DNA of 64,000 nt from Eikenella longinqua (GTDB taxonomy: Bacteria > Pseudomonadota > Gammaproteobacteria > Burkholderiales > Neisseriaceae), in assembly GCF_001648355.1 (NCBI RefSeq), contig NZ_LXSL01000028.1, positions 186,001 through 250,000 of the forward strand, written 5' to 3'. The translations under genes and the position numbers were made by a program. The notes beneath the pieces are model-generated. The model saw nothing but the letters and a program-made list of their open reading frames with translations, had not been told where the DNA came from and did no database searches. Each line of letters starts with the position of its first letter. Position 1 is the first letter of the stretch. Shown here in pieces: positions 41,815 through 49,213 of this stretch.

Positions 41815-42933
41815 ATGCAAAAAGTAGGATTTGTCGGCTGGCGCGGCATGGTCGGCTCAGTTTTGATGCAGCGTATGCGCGAAGAAAACGACTTCGCCCA
41901 CATCCCCGAAGCGTATTTCTTCACCACTTCCAACGTGGGTGGCAACGCGCCCGATTTCGGCCAGGCAGCCAAAACCCTGCTCGATGCCAACAACCCCGCC
42001 GAGCTGGCCAAAATGGACATCATCGTTACCTGCCAGGGCGGCGACTACACCAAATCCGTGTATCCCCAATTGCGCCAGTCCGGCTGGAACGGCTACTGGA
42101 TCGATGCCGCCTCCGCCCTGCGCATGGAAGAAGACGCCGTAATCGTGCTTGATCCGGTAAACCGCGACGTGATCGACGCCGCCCTGCAAAACGGCGTGAA
42201 AAACTACATCGGCGGCAACTGCACCGTTTCCCTCATGCTCATGGCCTTGGGCGGCCTCTTCCAAAACGACCTGGTGGAATGGGCTTCCAGCATGACCTAC
42301 CAAGCCGCATCCGGTGCCGGCGCCAAAAACATGCGCGAACTCATCAGCGGCATGGGCGCGATTCACGCCCAAGTGGCCGCCGAGCTCTCCGACCCCGCCA
42401 GCGCCATCCTCGACATCGACCGCAAAGTGTCCGACTTCCTGCGCTCGCCCGACTACCCCAAAGCCAATTTCGGCGTACCGCTGGCCGGCAGCCTGATTCC
42501 GTGGATCGACGTGGATTTGGGCAACGGCCAATCCAAAGAAGAATGGAAAGGCGACGTGGAAACCAACAAAATCCTCGGCGGCAGCCGCCCCACCATCGTA
42601 GAAGGCCTGTGCGTGCGCGTGGGCGCCATGCGCTGCCACAGCCAAGCCATCACCCTGAAATTAAAACAGGATTTGAGCGTGGCCGAGATTGAAAAACTGC
42701 TCGCCGGCGCCAACAGCTGGGTGAAAGTGGTGCCCAACACCAAAGAAGCCAGCATGGCCTCGCTCACCCCCGCCGCCGTTACCGGCACGCTCACCGTGCC
42801 CGTGGGCCGCATCCGCAAGCTCGCCATGGGCGGCGAATACATCAGCGCCTTCACCGTGGGCGACCAGCTCCTCTGGGGCGCCGCCGAGCCCATTCGCCGC
42901 ATCTTGCGCATCGTATTGGGCAATCTGGATTAA
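41815..42933 (+). CDS. asd: Aspartate-semialdehyde dehydrogenase
   Basis: NADP-dependent reduction of aspartyl phosphate, leading to lysine, diaminopimelate, threonine and methionine. 372 residues. Motifs: KVGFVGWRGMVGSVLMQRM, catalytic Cys136 in GGNCTVSLMLMALGG, and the C-terminal RCHSQAITLKLK plus GEYISAFTVGDQLLWGAAEPIRRI. A strong RBS (TTAAGGAGCAGTT) precedes Met. A DUS lies within the likely promoter spacer at 41694-41705 (upstream of TATAAT at 41707). Confidence 0.97.
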   Translation: MQKVGFVGWRGMVGSVLMQRMREENDFAHIPEAYFFTTSNVGGNAPDFGQAAKTLLDANNPAELAKMDIIVTCQGGDYTKSVYPQLRQSGWNGYWIDAASALRMEEDAVIVLDPVNRDVIDAALQNGVKNYIGGNCTVSLMLMALGGLFQNDLVEWASSMTYQAASGAGAKNMRELISGMGAIHAQVAAELSDPASAILDIDRKVSDFLRSPDYPKANFGVPLAGSLIPWIDVDLGNGQSKEEWKGDVETNKILGGSRPTIVEGLCVRVGAMRCHSQAITLKLKQDLSVAEIEKLLAGANSWVKVVPNTKEASMASLTPAAVTGTLTVPVGRIRKLAMGGEYISAFTVGDQLLWGAAEPIRRILRIVLGNLD

Positions 42934-42962
42934 TCAAACCTTGACCTCGCTCAAGCAAGCAA

Positions 42963-42990
42963 AAGGCTACCTGAAGATTTTCAGGTAGCC
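42963..42990. terminator. Inverted eikDUS pair after asd
   Basis: AGGCTACCTGAA and TTCAGGTAGCCT with only a few loop bases, followed by GTTTG. Confidence 0.5.
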
Positions 42991-43160
42991 TGTTTGTTGC
43001 CGCCAAACGTTTCAATCATAAAGAATAAGTTTGCCGCCCCAAGCCGCCGCCTTAACCTTTCCCACCCAAGTTTCACAAAGCCTGCCGTTTTTCCCCCGCC
43101 GCGCCGCTGCTAGAATTTCCGCTCGATTTCAATTACAAATATCGGAAAGGAAAAGAAAAC

Positions 43161-43526
43161 ATGGCCGACATCGTAGACCTGCACGGCGCCATCGAAGCAC
43201 ACAAAGCCTGGATCGACAAACTCGAGCTCACCCTGCGCAACCGCAACCCCGAAGAATACGACCCCGCCATCATCGGCGTGGACAACCTCTGCATCCTCGG
43301 CAAATGGCTGCACGGCGAAGGCAAAAAATACGCCCACCTCACCGAATACTCCCGCGTGCTGCTCGCCCACCAAAAATTCCACGAATGCGCCGGCCGCATC
43401 CTCGACGCCCACCAACACGGCTATTTCGCCGAAGCCATCAGCCTGCTGCGCCGCGAGCTGCCCGCTCTCTCCAACACCGTCAAAGACGGCCTGCTCGAGC
43501 TGAACGACAAAATCAACCACCAATAA
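43161..43526 (+). CDS. Stand-alone CZB (chemoreceptor zinc-binding) domain protein
   Basis: The whole 121-residue protein is one CZB domain: His14, Cys44 in the signature LCILGKWLHGEG, His70 and His74 form the predicted zinc site. In other bacteria CZB domains sit at the C-terminus of chemoreceptors or diguanylate cyclases; here no partner domain or chemotaxis gene is present, and Eikenella is not flagellated. It may be a free zinc-sensing subunit. A TAGAAT -10-like box lies near 43110. Confidence 0.85.
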   Translation: MADIVDLHGAIEAHKAWIDKLELTLRNRNPEEYDPAIIGVDNLCILGKWLHGEGKKYAHLTEYSRVLLAHQKFHECAGRILDAHQHGYFAEAISLLRRELPALSNTVKDGLLELNDKINHQ

Positions 43527-43540
43527 ACCACAACCCGGCC

Positions 43541-43582
43541 AAAGGCTACCTGAAAAATGCCGCTACTTTTCAGGTAGCCTTT
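43541..43582. terminator. Inverted eikDUS pair after the CZB gene
   Basis: AAAGGCTACCTGAAAA and TTTTCAGGTAGCCTTT over a 10-base loop, 15 bases after the stop. Confidence 0.55.
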
Positions 43583-43682
43583 CATCATCCCAAGCAAACC
43601 CTGTTCTGCCAAACCAAACGCAACATATCAGCCGCAAGCAAAGCAGGCTGTCTGAAATTTAGCAAACCGCCAGCCCCAATTC

Positions 43683-43715
43683 ATATTTTAGCTTCGCAGA
43701 AACTCGCTGCACTCG
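43683..43715. repeat. GCGAAGC-module repeat, partial inverted copy
   Basis: TTTAGCTTCGCAGAAACTCG then CTGCACTCG directly before an eikDUS (43718). A mutated DUS (GGCTAGCTGAAA) follows at 43743. Confidence 0.5.
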
Positions 43716-43815
43716 TTTTCAGGTAGCCTTTCCCCGCCCTTAAGGCTAGCTGAAATTCCCTCCGCCCCGTTTTGCGCTAGAATACCCGCTTTCCATTTTC
43801 CCCAAGGCCGCCGCC

Positions 43816-46497
43816 ATGCCCCAGCAAACCGCCCACTACCTCAAAGACTACCGCGCCCCCGAATACCTCGTGCCCGCCATCCGCCTCGATTTCGACATCC
43901 GCGAAGAGCACACCGCCGTGGCCGCCGAGCTCTCCATCCAGCCCCAGCCCAATGCCGGCGGCACACTCGTGTTGCAAGGCTCCGCCGAGCTCGTCTCCCT
44001 CGCCATCAACGGCCAAAGGCTACCTGAAAACAGCTACTCCTTAGAAAACAACACACTAAGCATCCCAAACGTTCCCGCCCAGCCCTTCTCCCTCAGCGTG
44101 TCCACCCGCCTGTATCCCCACGCCAACAAATCCCTGATGGGCCTCTACGCGAGCGGCGGCAACCTCTACACCCAATGCGAGCCCGAAGGCTTCCGCAAAA
44201 TCACCTACCACCCCGACCGCCCCGACGTGATGGGCATCTACACCACCCGCATCAGCGCCGACCGCGCCCGCTACCCCGTGCTGCTCTCCAACGGCAACCG
44301 CACCGGCAGCGGCAGCCTGCCAGACAACCGCCACTGGGCCGAATGGCACGACCCTTTCGCCAAACCCAGCTACCTCTTCGCCCTCGTGGCCGGCGATTTG
44401 GTGTGCACCCGCGACAGCTTCACCACAAAAAGCGGCCGCCAAGTGGCCCTCGAATTCTTCACCCGCGCCGAAGATGCCGGCAAAGTGCGCTTCGGCATCG
44501 AATCGCTCAAACACGCCATGCGCTGGGACGAAACCCGCTTCGGCCTCGAATACGATTTGGACATTTTCATGGTGGTGGCCGTGGGCGACTTCAACATGGG
44601 CGCCATGGAAAACAAAGGCTTGAATATTTTCAACACCGCCTGCGTGCTGGCCGATAGCCGCAGCGCCACCGATGCCGACTTCGAGCGCGTGGAAGGCGTG
44701 ATCGCCCACGAATATTTCCACAACTGGACGGGCAACCGCGTAACCTGCCGCGACTGGTTCCAGCTCTCGCTCAAAGAAGGCCTCACCGTGTTCCGCGACC
44801 AAGAATTCTCCGCCGACCGCGCCAGCCGCGAAGTGCGCCGCATCGAGAATGTGGCCTTCCTGCGCGCCCACCAGTTCCCCGAAGACGCCGGCCCCACTGC
44901 CCATCCCGTGCGCCCCGCCAGCTATGTGGAAATGAACAATTTCTACACCCTCACCGTGTATGAAAAAGGCGCCGAGGTGGTGCGCATGTATCACACCTTC
45001 CTCGGCGAAGCCGGCTTCCAGAAAGGCATGCAGCTCTATTTCCAGCGCCACGACGGCCAAGCCGTTACCTGCGACGACTTCCGCGCCGCCATGGCCGACG
45101 CCAACGGCTTCGATTTCGAGCAGTTCGCCCTGTGGTACAGCCAGGCCGGCACGCCCGTGTTGGAAGTTTCAGGTAGCCTCCAGGCCGGCAACCGCTTTAT
45201 GCTCAACGTCCGCCAAAGCATTCCGCCCACGCCCGACATGGCCGCCAAACAGCCGATGATGATTCCGCTCAAAGTCGCCCTGTTCAGCGCCGACGAAGAC
45301 AGCTTCGGCGAGCCAATCCCCTTCAGGCTACCTGAAAATTTGTCTGCCGATGCCAACACGCACACCGAAGCCGTGCTCACCCTGCAACAAGCCGAAGAAA
45401 ACATCGAGCTGCAATTCGAAGGCGCATACCGCCAAGTCGTGCCCTCCCTGCTGCGCGGCTTCTCCGCCCCCGTGAACCTGCACTACGCCTACAGCGACCA
45501 CGAGCTCTCCGTGCTGCTCGCCTGCGACAGCGACCCCTTCGCCCGCTGGGAAGCCGCGCAAACCCTCTACCGCCGCGCCATCGCCGCCAACGAAGCCGCC
45601 CTGGTTTCAGGTAGCCCCCTGCCCGAACACCGCGCCCTGTTGCAAGCCATCGATTATGTATTGCGTGCCGACATCGGCGCCGCCTTCCAAGCCGTGCTGC
45701 TCGGCGTGCCCGGCGAAGCCGAACTGTGGGCCGGCCGCAAAAATATCGACCCGCTCATCATCCACCGCGCCCGCGAAGCCCTGCTCGATTTGATTGCCTC
45801 ACACTTCGCCGAGCAATTCGCCGCTCTCAACGCCGAAGCCCGCCGCATGGAAGAAGAACAATCCGGCCTGGCCGAGCCCTACGAATACCACCCGCAGCAA
45901 GCTGGCTGGCGCGCCCTGCGCAACGTGTGCCGCGCCTTCATCCTGCGCGCCAGCCCCGCGCACATTGCCGAAGTGGCCGAACGCTATCCGCAAATGGCGC
46001 ACAACATGACCCACGAATGGGGCATCCTCTGCGCCATCAACCACAACGAACGCCCCGAGCGCAACCGCCTGCTCGAGCAGTTTGCCGCCAAGTTCCGCAG
46101 CGACGACCTCGTGATGTGCAAATACTTCACCCTGATTGCCGCCAGCCACCGCGCCGACACCCCCGCGCAAATCCAAGCCGCCCTGGCGCACCCCGCCTTC
46201 AGCCTGGAAAACCCCAATAAAGCCCGCGCCCTGCTCGGCAGCTTCGGCCGCAACGTGCCGCACTTCCACGCCGCAGACGGCAGCGGCTACGCCTTCCTTG
46301 CCGGCCAAATCGGGCGTATCGACCGCTTCAACCCGCAAATCGCCGCCCGCCTGGCCCAGGCCTTCAACATCTGCGCCCAGCTCGAACCGCAGCGCCGCAG
46401 CCTGATGCGCGCCGAGCTGGAAAAACTCGCCGCCGATCCCGCCCTCTCCAAAGACAGCGGCGAAATCATCGGCAAAATCCTCCAGGCCTCCGCCTGA
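43816..46497 (+). CDS. pepN: Aminopeptidase N
   Basis: M1 zinc aminopeptidase of 893 residues, cytosolic. The exopeptidase motif GAMEN is at 262-266 and the zinc motif HEYFH at 298-302 with the distal Glu in FRDQEF; both are intact, as is the catalytic Tyr region. The N-terminal barrel, catalytic domain, beta sandwich and C-terminal helical superhelix are all present by length. Four eikDUS copies lie inside the gene, translated as RLPENSYS, VSGSLQAG, RLPENLSA and VSGSPLPE, the highest density of any gene here. A TAGAAT lies at 43778 upstream. Confidence 0.97.
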   Translation: MPQQTAHYLKDYRAPEYLVPAIRLDFDIREEHTAVAAELSIQPQPNAGGTLVLQGSAELVSLAINGQRLPENSYSLENNTLSIPNVPAQPFSLSVSTRLYPHANKSLMGLYASGGNLYTQCEPEGFRKITYHPDRPDVMGIYTTRISADRARYPVLLSNGNRTGSGSLPDNRHWAEWHDPFAKPSYLFALVAGDLVCTRDSFTTKSGRQVALEFFTRAEDAGKVRFGIESLKHAMRWDETRFGLEYDLDIFMVVAVGDFNMGAMENKGLNIFNTACVLADSRSATDADFERVEGVIAHEYFHNWTGNRVTCRDWFQLSLKEGLTVFRDQEFSADRASREVRRIENVAFLRAHQFPEDAGPTAHPVRPASYVEMNNFYTLTVYEKGAEVVRMYHTFLGEAGFQKGMQLYFQRHDGQAVTCDDFRAAMADANGFDFEQFALWYSQAGTPVLEVSGSLQAGNRFMLNVRQSIPPTPDMAAKQPMMIPLKVALFSADEDSFGEPIPFRLPENLSADANTHTEAVLTLQQAEENIELQFEGAYRQVVPSLLRGFSAPVNLHYAYSDHELSVLLACDSDPFARWEAAQTLYRRAIAANEAALVSGSPLPEHRALLQAIDYVLRADIGAAFQAVLLGVPGEAELWAGRKNIDPLIIHRAREALLDLIASHFAEQFAALNAEARRMEEEQSGLAEPYEYHPQQAGWRALRNVCRAFILRASPAHIAEVAERYPQMAHNMTHEWGILCAINHNERPERNRLLEQFAAKFRSDDLVMCKYFTLIAASHRADTPAQIQAALAHPAFSLENPNKARALLGSFGRNVPHFHAADGSGYAFLAGQIGRIDRFNPQIAARLAQAFNICAQLEPQRRSLMRAELEKLAADPALSKDSGEIIGKILQASA

Positions 46498-46520
46498 CAG
46501 GCAAGCGGCGGCCGGGAAGA

Positions 46521-46615
46521 TATAGCGGATTCCATTTAATCGGCACAAAGCGGCGAACCGCAACCAGTACGGCAAAGCAAGCCAACGCCGTACCGGTTTA
46601 AATTCAATTCGCTAT
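46521..46615. mobile_element. Correia-type element (shortened)
   Basis: 95 bases from TATAGCGGATTCC to TTCAATTCGCTAT. Core CGGCACAAAGCGGCGAACCG and GTACGGCAAAGCAAGCCAAC is diverged and shorter than the 106-base copies. Confidence 0.8.
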
Positions 46616-46695
46616 CATTCCCGCCGCCGGTTTGATGTGCCGAAATATTTTTCAGGTAGCCTCTCATCCGTGAAGGTAAAGGCTACCTGAAAAAC

Positions 46696-46748
46696 TTGGC
46701 TGCGCAGAAGCTCACTTCGTTCGTTTTAACTCCGTTGAAGCTAACGCT
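46696..46748. repeat. GCGAAGC-module repeat, inverted copy
   Basis: GGCTGCGCAGAAGCTCACTTC, GTTTTAACTCCGTTGAAGC and AACGC, between two eikDUS copies. A very similar copy sits at 49026 after pabB-pabC. Confidence 0.65.
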
Positions 46749-46816
46749 TTCAGGTAGCCTGTTCATTGCCCAATCAGTGCGCAAGCAAAAGCCCCGCATC
46801 AGCGGGGCTTGCCATT

Positions 46817-46892
46817 TGGTGCCGGTAAAGGGAGTCGAACCCCCGACCTTCGCATTACGAATGCGCTGCTCTACCAACTGAGCTATACCGGC
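46817..46892 (-). tRNA. tRNA-Thr (anticodon CGT)
   Basis: 76 nt with encoded CCA and discriminator A. The acceptor stem pairs GCCGGTA with TACCGGC; anticodon loop TTCGTAA gives CGT, reading ACG. D loop AGCTCAGTTGGTAGAGC and T loop GGTTCGACTCC are standard. Confidence 0.95.
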
Positions 46893-47058
46893 AAACGCGC
46901 GCATTATAGCCGAAGCAGCCGCGTTTTCCTACACGGCAGCCAGCCTCTTCTCCTTGTTATCGGCTACCTGAAAAACGGAAAACGCTTTTTCAGGTAGCCT
47001 CAAATGCCGCCTGCAAAGCGCGTATAATCCGCCCGTTTGCATTTTCCCACCCGAAGCC

Positions 47059-48969
47059 ATGCCCTATTTCGCCCTGTTTGACGATGCCGTGAGCGGCCGC
47101 GCAAAACTCTATCAAAATCATGTGGAAAGCCGTTTTTTCCATCATAACAAACTCGATTCGCTGGACGATGCGCTGCAAAAGGGCTGGCAAAAAGGGCTGC
47201 ATTCGGTGTTGTTTGCAGACTACGGATTCGGGCTGCCGCTGATGGGCGTCGAGTCCGAACGCGGCGGCAATCTTGCCCTGCATTGGTTTGCCGACTGCGC
47301 CGACACCAATGCCGAAAGCTGGCTTGACCAAAATTCAGACGACCTCCCCGCCGGCATTTCCACGCCGCAATCCTCCGTATCCGAAGCCGATTACCTCGAC
47401 CACATCCGCCAAATCCACGAAGCCATCCGGCGCGGCGACACCTATCAAATCAACTACACCACCCGCCTGCACCTGCAAGCCTACGGCAATCCCGTCAGCC
47501 TCTACCGCCGCCTGCGCCAGCCCGTCCCCTATGCCGTCTTGTCCCACCTGCCCGATGCGGCAGGAAAATCCGCGTGGACGCTGTGTTTCTCGCCCGAACT
47601 CTTCCTCAAAATCGGTTCGGACGGCACCATCAGCACCGAGCCGATGAAAGGCACTGCGCCGATTCTAGGCGACGGGCAAGACGAGAGCCGCGCCGCCGAG
47701 TTGCAAGCCGACCCGAAAAACCGCGCCGAAAACGTGATGATTGTCGATTTGCTGCGCAACGACCTCGGCAAAATCGCCCAAACCGGCAAAGTATGCGTGC
47801 CCGAGCCGTTTAAAGTGTCGCGTTTCGGCAGCGTCTGGCAGATGACCAGCACCATCCAAGCCCAAGCCCTGCCCGACACCTCCTTCGCCGACATCCTCCG
47901 CGCTGCTTTCCCCTGCGGCAGCATCACCGGCGCGCCCAAGCGCATGAGCATGCAGATTATCGAATCGCTCGAAGCCGAACCGCGCGGACTGTACACCGGC
48001 AGTATCGGCTACCTGAAACCCTGCGCGGGCGGGCTGGGGTTTGAAGGCATATTCAACGTCGTCATCCGCACCTTGTTGCTCAAACCCGTTTCAGACCTGA
48101 TTTCAGACGACCTTCCATTTTCAGACGACCTAGATAGCGGATTAAATTTAAATCAGGACAAGGCGACGAAGCCGCAGACAGTACGGCAAGGCGAGGCAAC
48201 GCCGTACCGGTTTAAAGTTAATCCACTATATCAAGGCATATACGGCGTCGGTTCCGGCATCGTCATCGACAGCGACCCCGCCGCCGAATATCGCGAATGC
48301 GGCTGGAAAGCCCGTTTTCTCAACGAATTGCGCCCCGCCTTCGGCATCTTTGAAACCATGCGCGTGGAAAACAGGCAATGCCGCCTGCTCGACCTGCATC
48401 TGGGTCGTCTGAAAACATCCGCCCAAGCCCTCAACCTGCCTCTGCCCGACGATGGCGAAACCCGAATCCGAGAATACATCGCCAAACTGCCCGACGGCAC
48501 GTTCCGCCTGAAAGCCGAACTCTTTTCAGACGACCTCGCCATCAGCCACGCCCCCGTTGCCGAACTGCCCGTCCCGCAGCGCGTCATCCCCGCCCCGCAA
48601 CCCCTCCCGCGCCGCGACTACCTGCGCCGCTTCAAAACCACCCGCCGCGCCCTGTACGACCAGGCGTGGCAAACCGCCGAAATACAAGGCGCGTTCGACA
48701 GCCTGTTTTTCAATTCGGACGGCATCCTGCTCGAAGGTGGCAGAAGCAACGTGTTCGTCAAATACCAAGGGCAATGGCTTACCCCGTCTCTGGATCTGGA
48801 CATCCTCAACGGCGTCATGCGCCAAGCCGTGTTGCAGCAGCCGCAAACCTACTTGGGCGCGGACGCCGTCATCGAAACGCACATCACACGGCAAATGCTG
48901 GAACACGCCGAAGCAATCCGCCTCTCCAATGCCTTGAGGGGCGTGTTTGCAGTGAGCTTGGCAAGATAA
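47059..48969 (+). CDS. pabB: Aminodeoxychorismate synthase component I / 4-amino-4-deoxychorismate lyase fusion (PabB-PabC)
   Basis: Bifunctional folate-pathway protein of 636 residues. The N-terminal PabB domain is of the short type (begins MPYFALFDDAVSG, lacking the long TrpE-like N-lobe) and has the chorismate-binding signature FPCGSITGAPKRMSMQI. The C-terminal PabC aminotransferase-IV domain (about 420-636) has FGIFETMRVENRQCRLLDLHLGRL and LEGGRSNVFVKYQ. Uniquely, between FNVVIRTLLLK (ending 342) and GVGSGIVIDSDP (from 396) there is an extra insert of about 50 residues encoded by two tandem foreign DUS words and a Correia element (48133-48230), all in frame. Three full N. mucosa-type DUS occur in the gene. 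Confidence 0.92.
   Translation: MPYFALFDDAVSGRAKLYQNHVESRFFHHNKLDSLDDALQKGWQKGLHSVLFADYGFGLPLMGVESERGGNLALHWFADCADTNAESWLDQNSDDLPAGISTPQSSVSEADYLDHIRQIHEAIRRGDTYQINYTTRLHLQAYGNPVSLYRRLRQPVPYAVLSHLPDAAGKSAWTLCFSPELFLKIGSDGTISTEPMKGTAPILGDGQDESRAAELQADPKNRAENVMIVDLLRNDLGKIAQTGKVCVPEPFKVSRFGSVWQMTSTIQAQALPDTSFADILRAAFPCGSITGAPKRMSMQIIESLEAEPRGLYTGSIGYLKPCAGGLGFEGIFNVVIRTLLLKPVSDLISDDLPFSDDLDSGLNLNQDKATKPQTVRQGEATPYRFKVNPLYQGIYGVGSGIVIDSDPAAEYRECGWKARFLNELRPAFGIFETMRVENRQCRLLDLHLGRLKTSAQALNLPLPDDGETRIREYIAKLPDGTFRLKAELFSDDLAISHAPVAELPVPQRVIPAPQPLPRRDYLRRFKTTRRALYDQAWQTAEIQGAFDSLFFNSDGILLEGGRSNVFVKYQGQWLTPSLDLDILNGVMRQAVLQQPQTYLGADAVIETHITRQMLEHAEAIRLSNALRGVFAVSLAR
48102..48131 (-). repeat. Two tandem N. 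mucosa-type DUS words inside pabB-pabC
   Basis: TTCAGACGACCT occurs at 48102-48113 and 48120-48131 (complement of AGGTCGTCTGAA). Translated as SDLISDDLPFSDDL, they sit just before the Correia element. Confidence 0.85.
48133..48230. mobile_element. Correia-type element inside the pabB-pabC reading frame
   Basis: 98 bases from GATAGCGGATTAAATTTAA to TTAATCCACTATA. Its core (CAGGACAAGGCGACGAAGCC, GCAGACAGTACGGCAAGG, GGCAACGCCGTACCGG) is the closest in this window to the canonical Neisseria element. It is read through as residues 359-391. Confidence 0.9.
48525..48536 (-). repeat. N. mucosa-type DUS in the PabC part
   Basis: TTCAGACGACCT, translated as FSDDLA. A one-mismatch copy (GGGTCGTCTGAA) is at 48402-48413. 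Confidence 0.75.
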
Positions 48970-49025
48970 CGGAACAGCCTGAAACCGGATTGGGGTTTCA
49001 GGCTATTTGTTTGGGCAGCGTATTT

Positions 49026-49078
49026 TTAGCTTCGCAGAAACTGACTTCGTTCATTTTAACTTCGTTGAAGCTAACGCT
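49026..49078. repeat. GCGAAGC-module repeat, inverted copy
   Basis: TTAGCTTCGCAGAAACTGAC, TTCGTTCATTTTAACTTCG, TTGAAGCTAACG then an eikDUS (49078); a second eikDUS facing it is at 49104. Confidence 0.65.
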
Positions 49079-49213
49079 TTCAGGTAGCCTCGATGGCATG
49101 GCAGGCTACCTGAAAAATGGTTACGGCAAGAAAATCCCTGGCTTGCAAATCCGAGAAACATAAGAACAGCTAAGATTTGGTTAGATTTAGATCCAAGCTT
49201 AGTTTTCTCAAAT

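Larger units (their letters stand above)
46498..47058. other. Repeat-rich intergenic region with tRNA-Thr
   Basis: 561 bases between pepN and pabB-pabC: a Correia-type element (46521-46615), a facing eikDUS pair with a GCGAAGC repeat (46696-46748) within, the tRNA-Thr gene (46817-46892), and a second facing DUS pair (about 46962-47003). TATAAT at about 47021 may be the pabB-pabC -10 box. No other gene seen. Confidence 0.6.

Noticed and set aside
47021..47058. Firm promoter call for pabB-pabC
   Set aside because: TATAAT is present but no acceptable -35 at 16-18 bases.
48005..48016. eikDUS-like word in pabB (CGGCTACCTGAA)
   Set aside because: It encodes the conserved GYLK of PabB and is one base off; probably chance, not evidence of native DUS in this gene.
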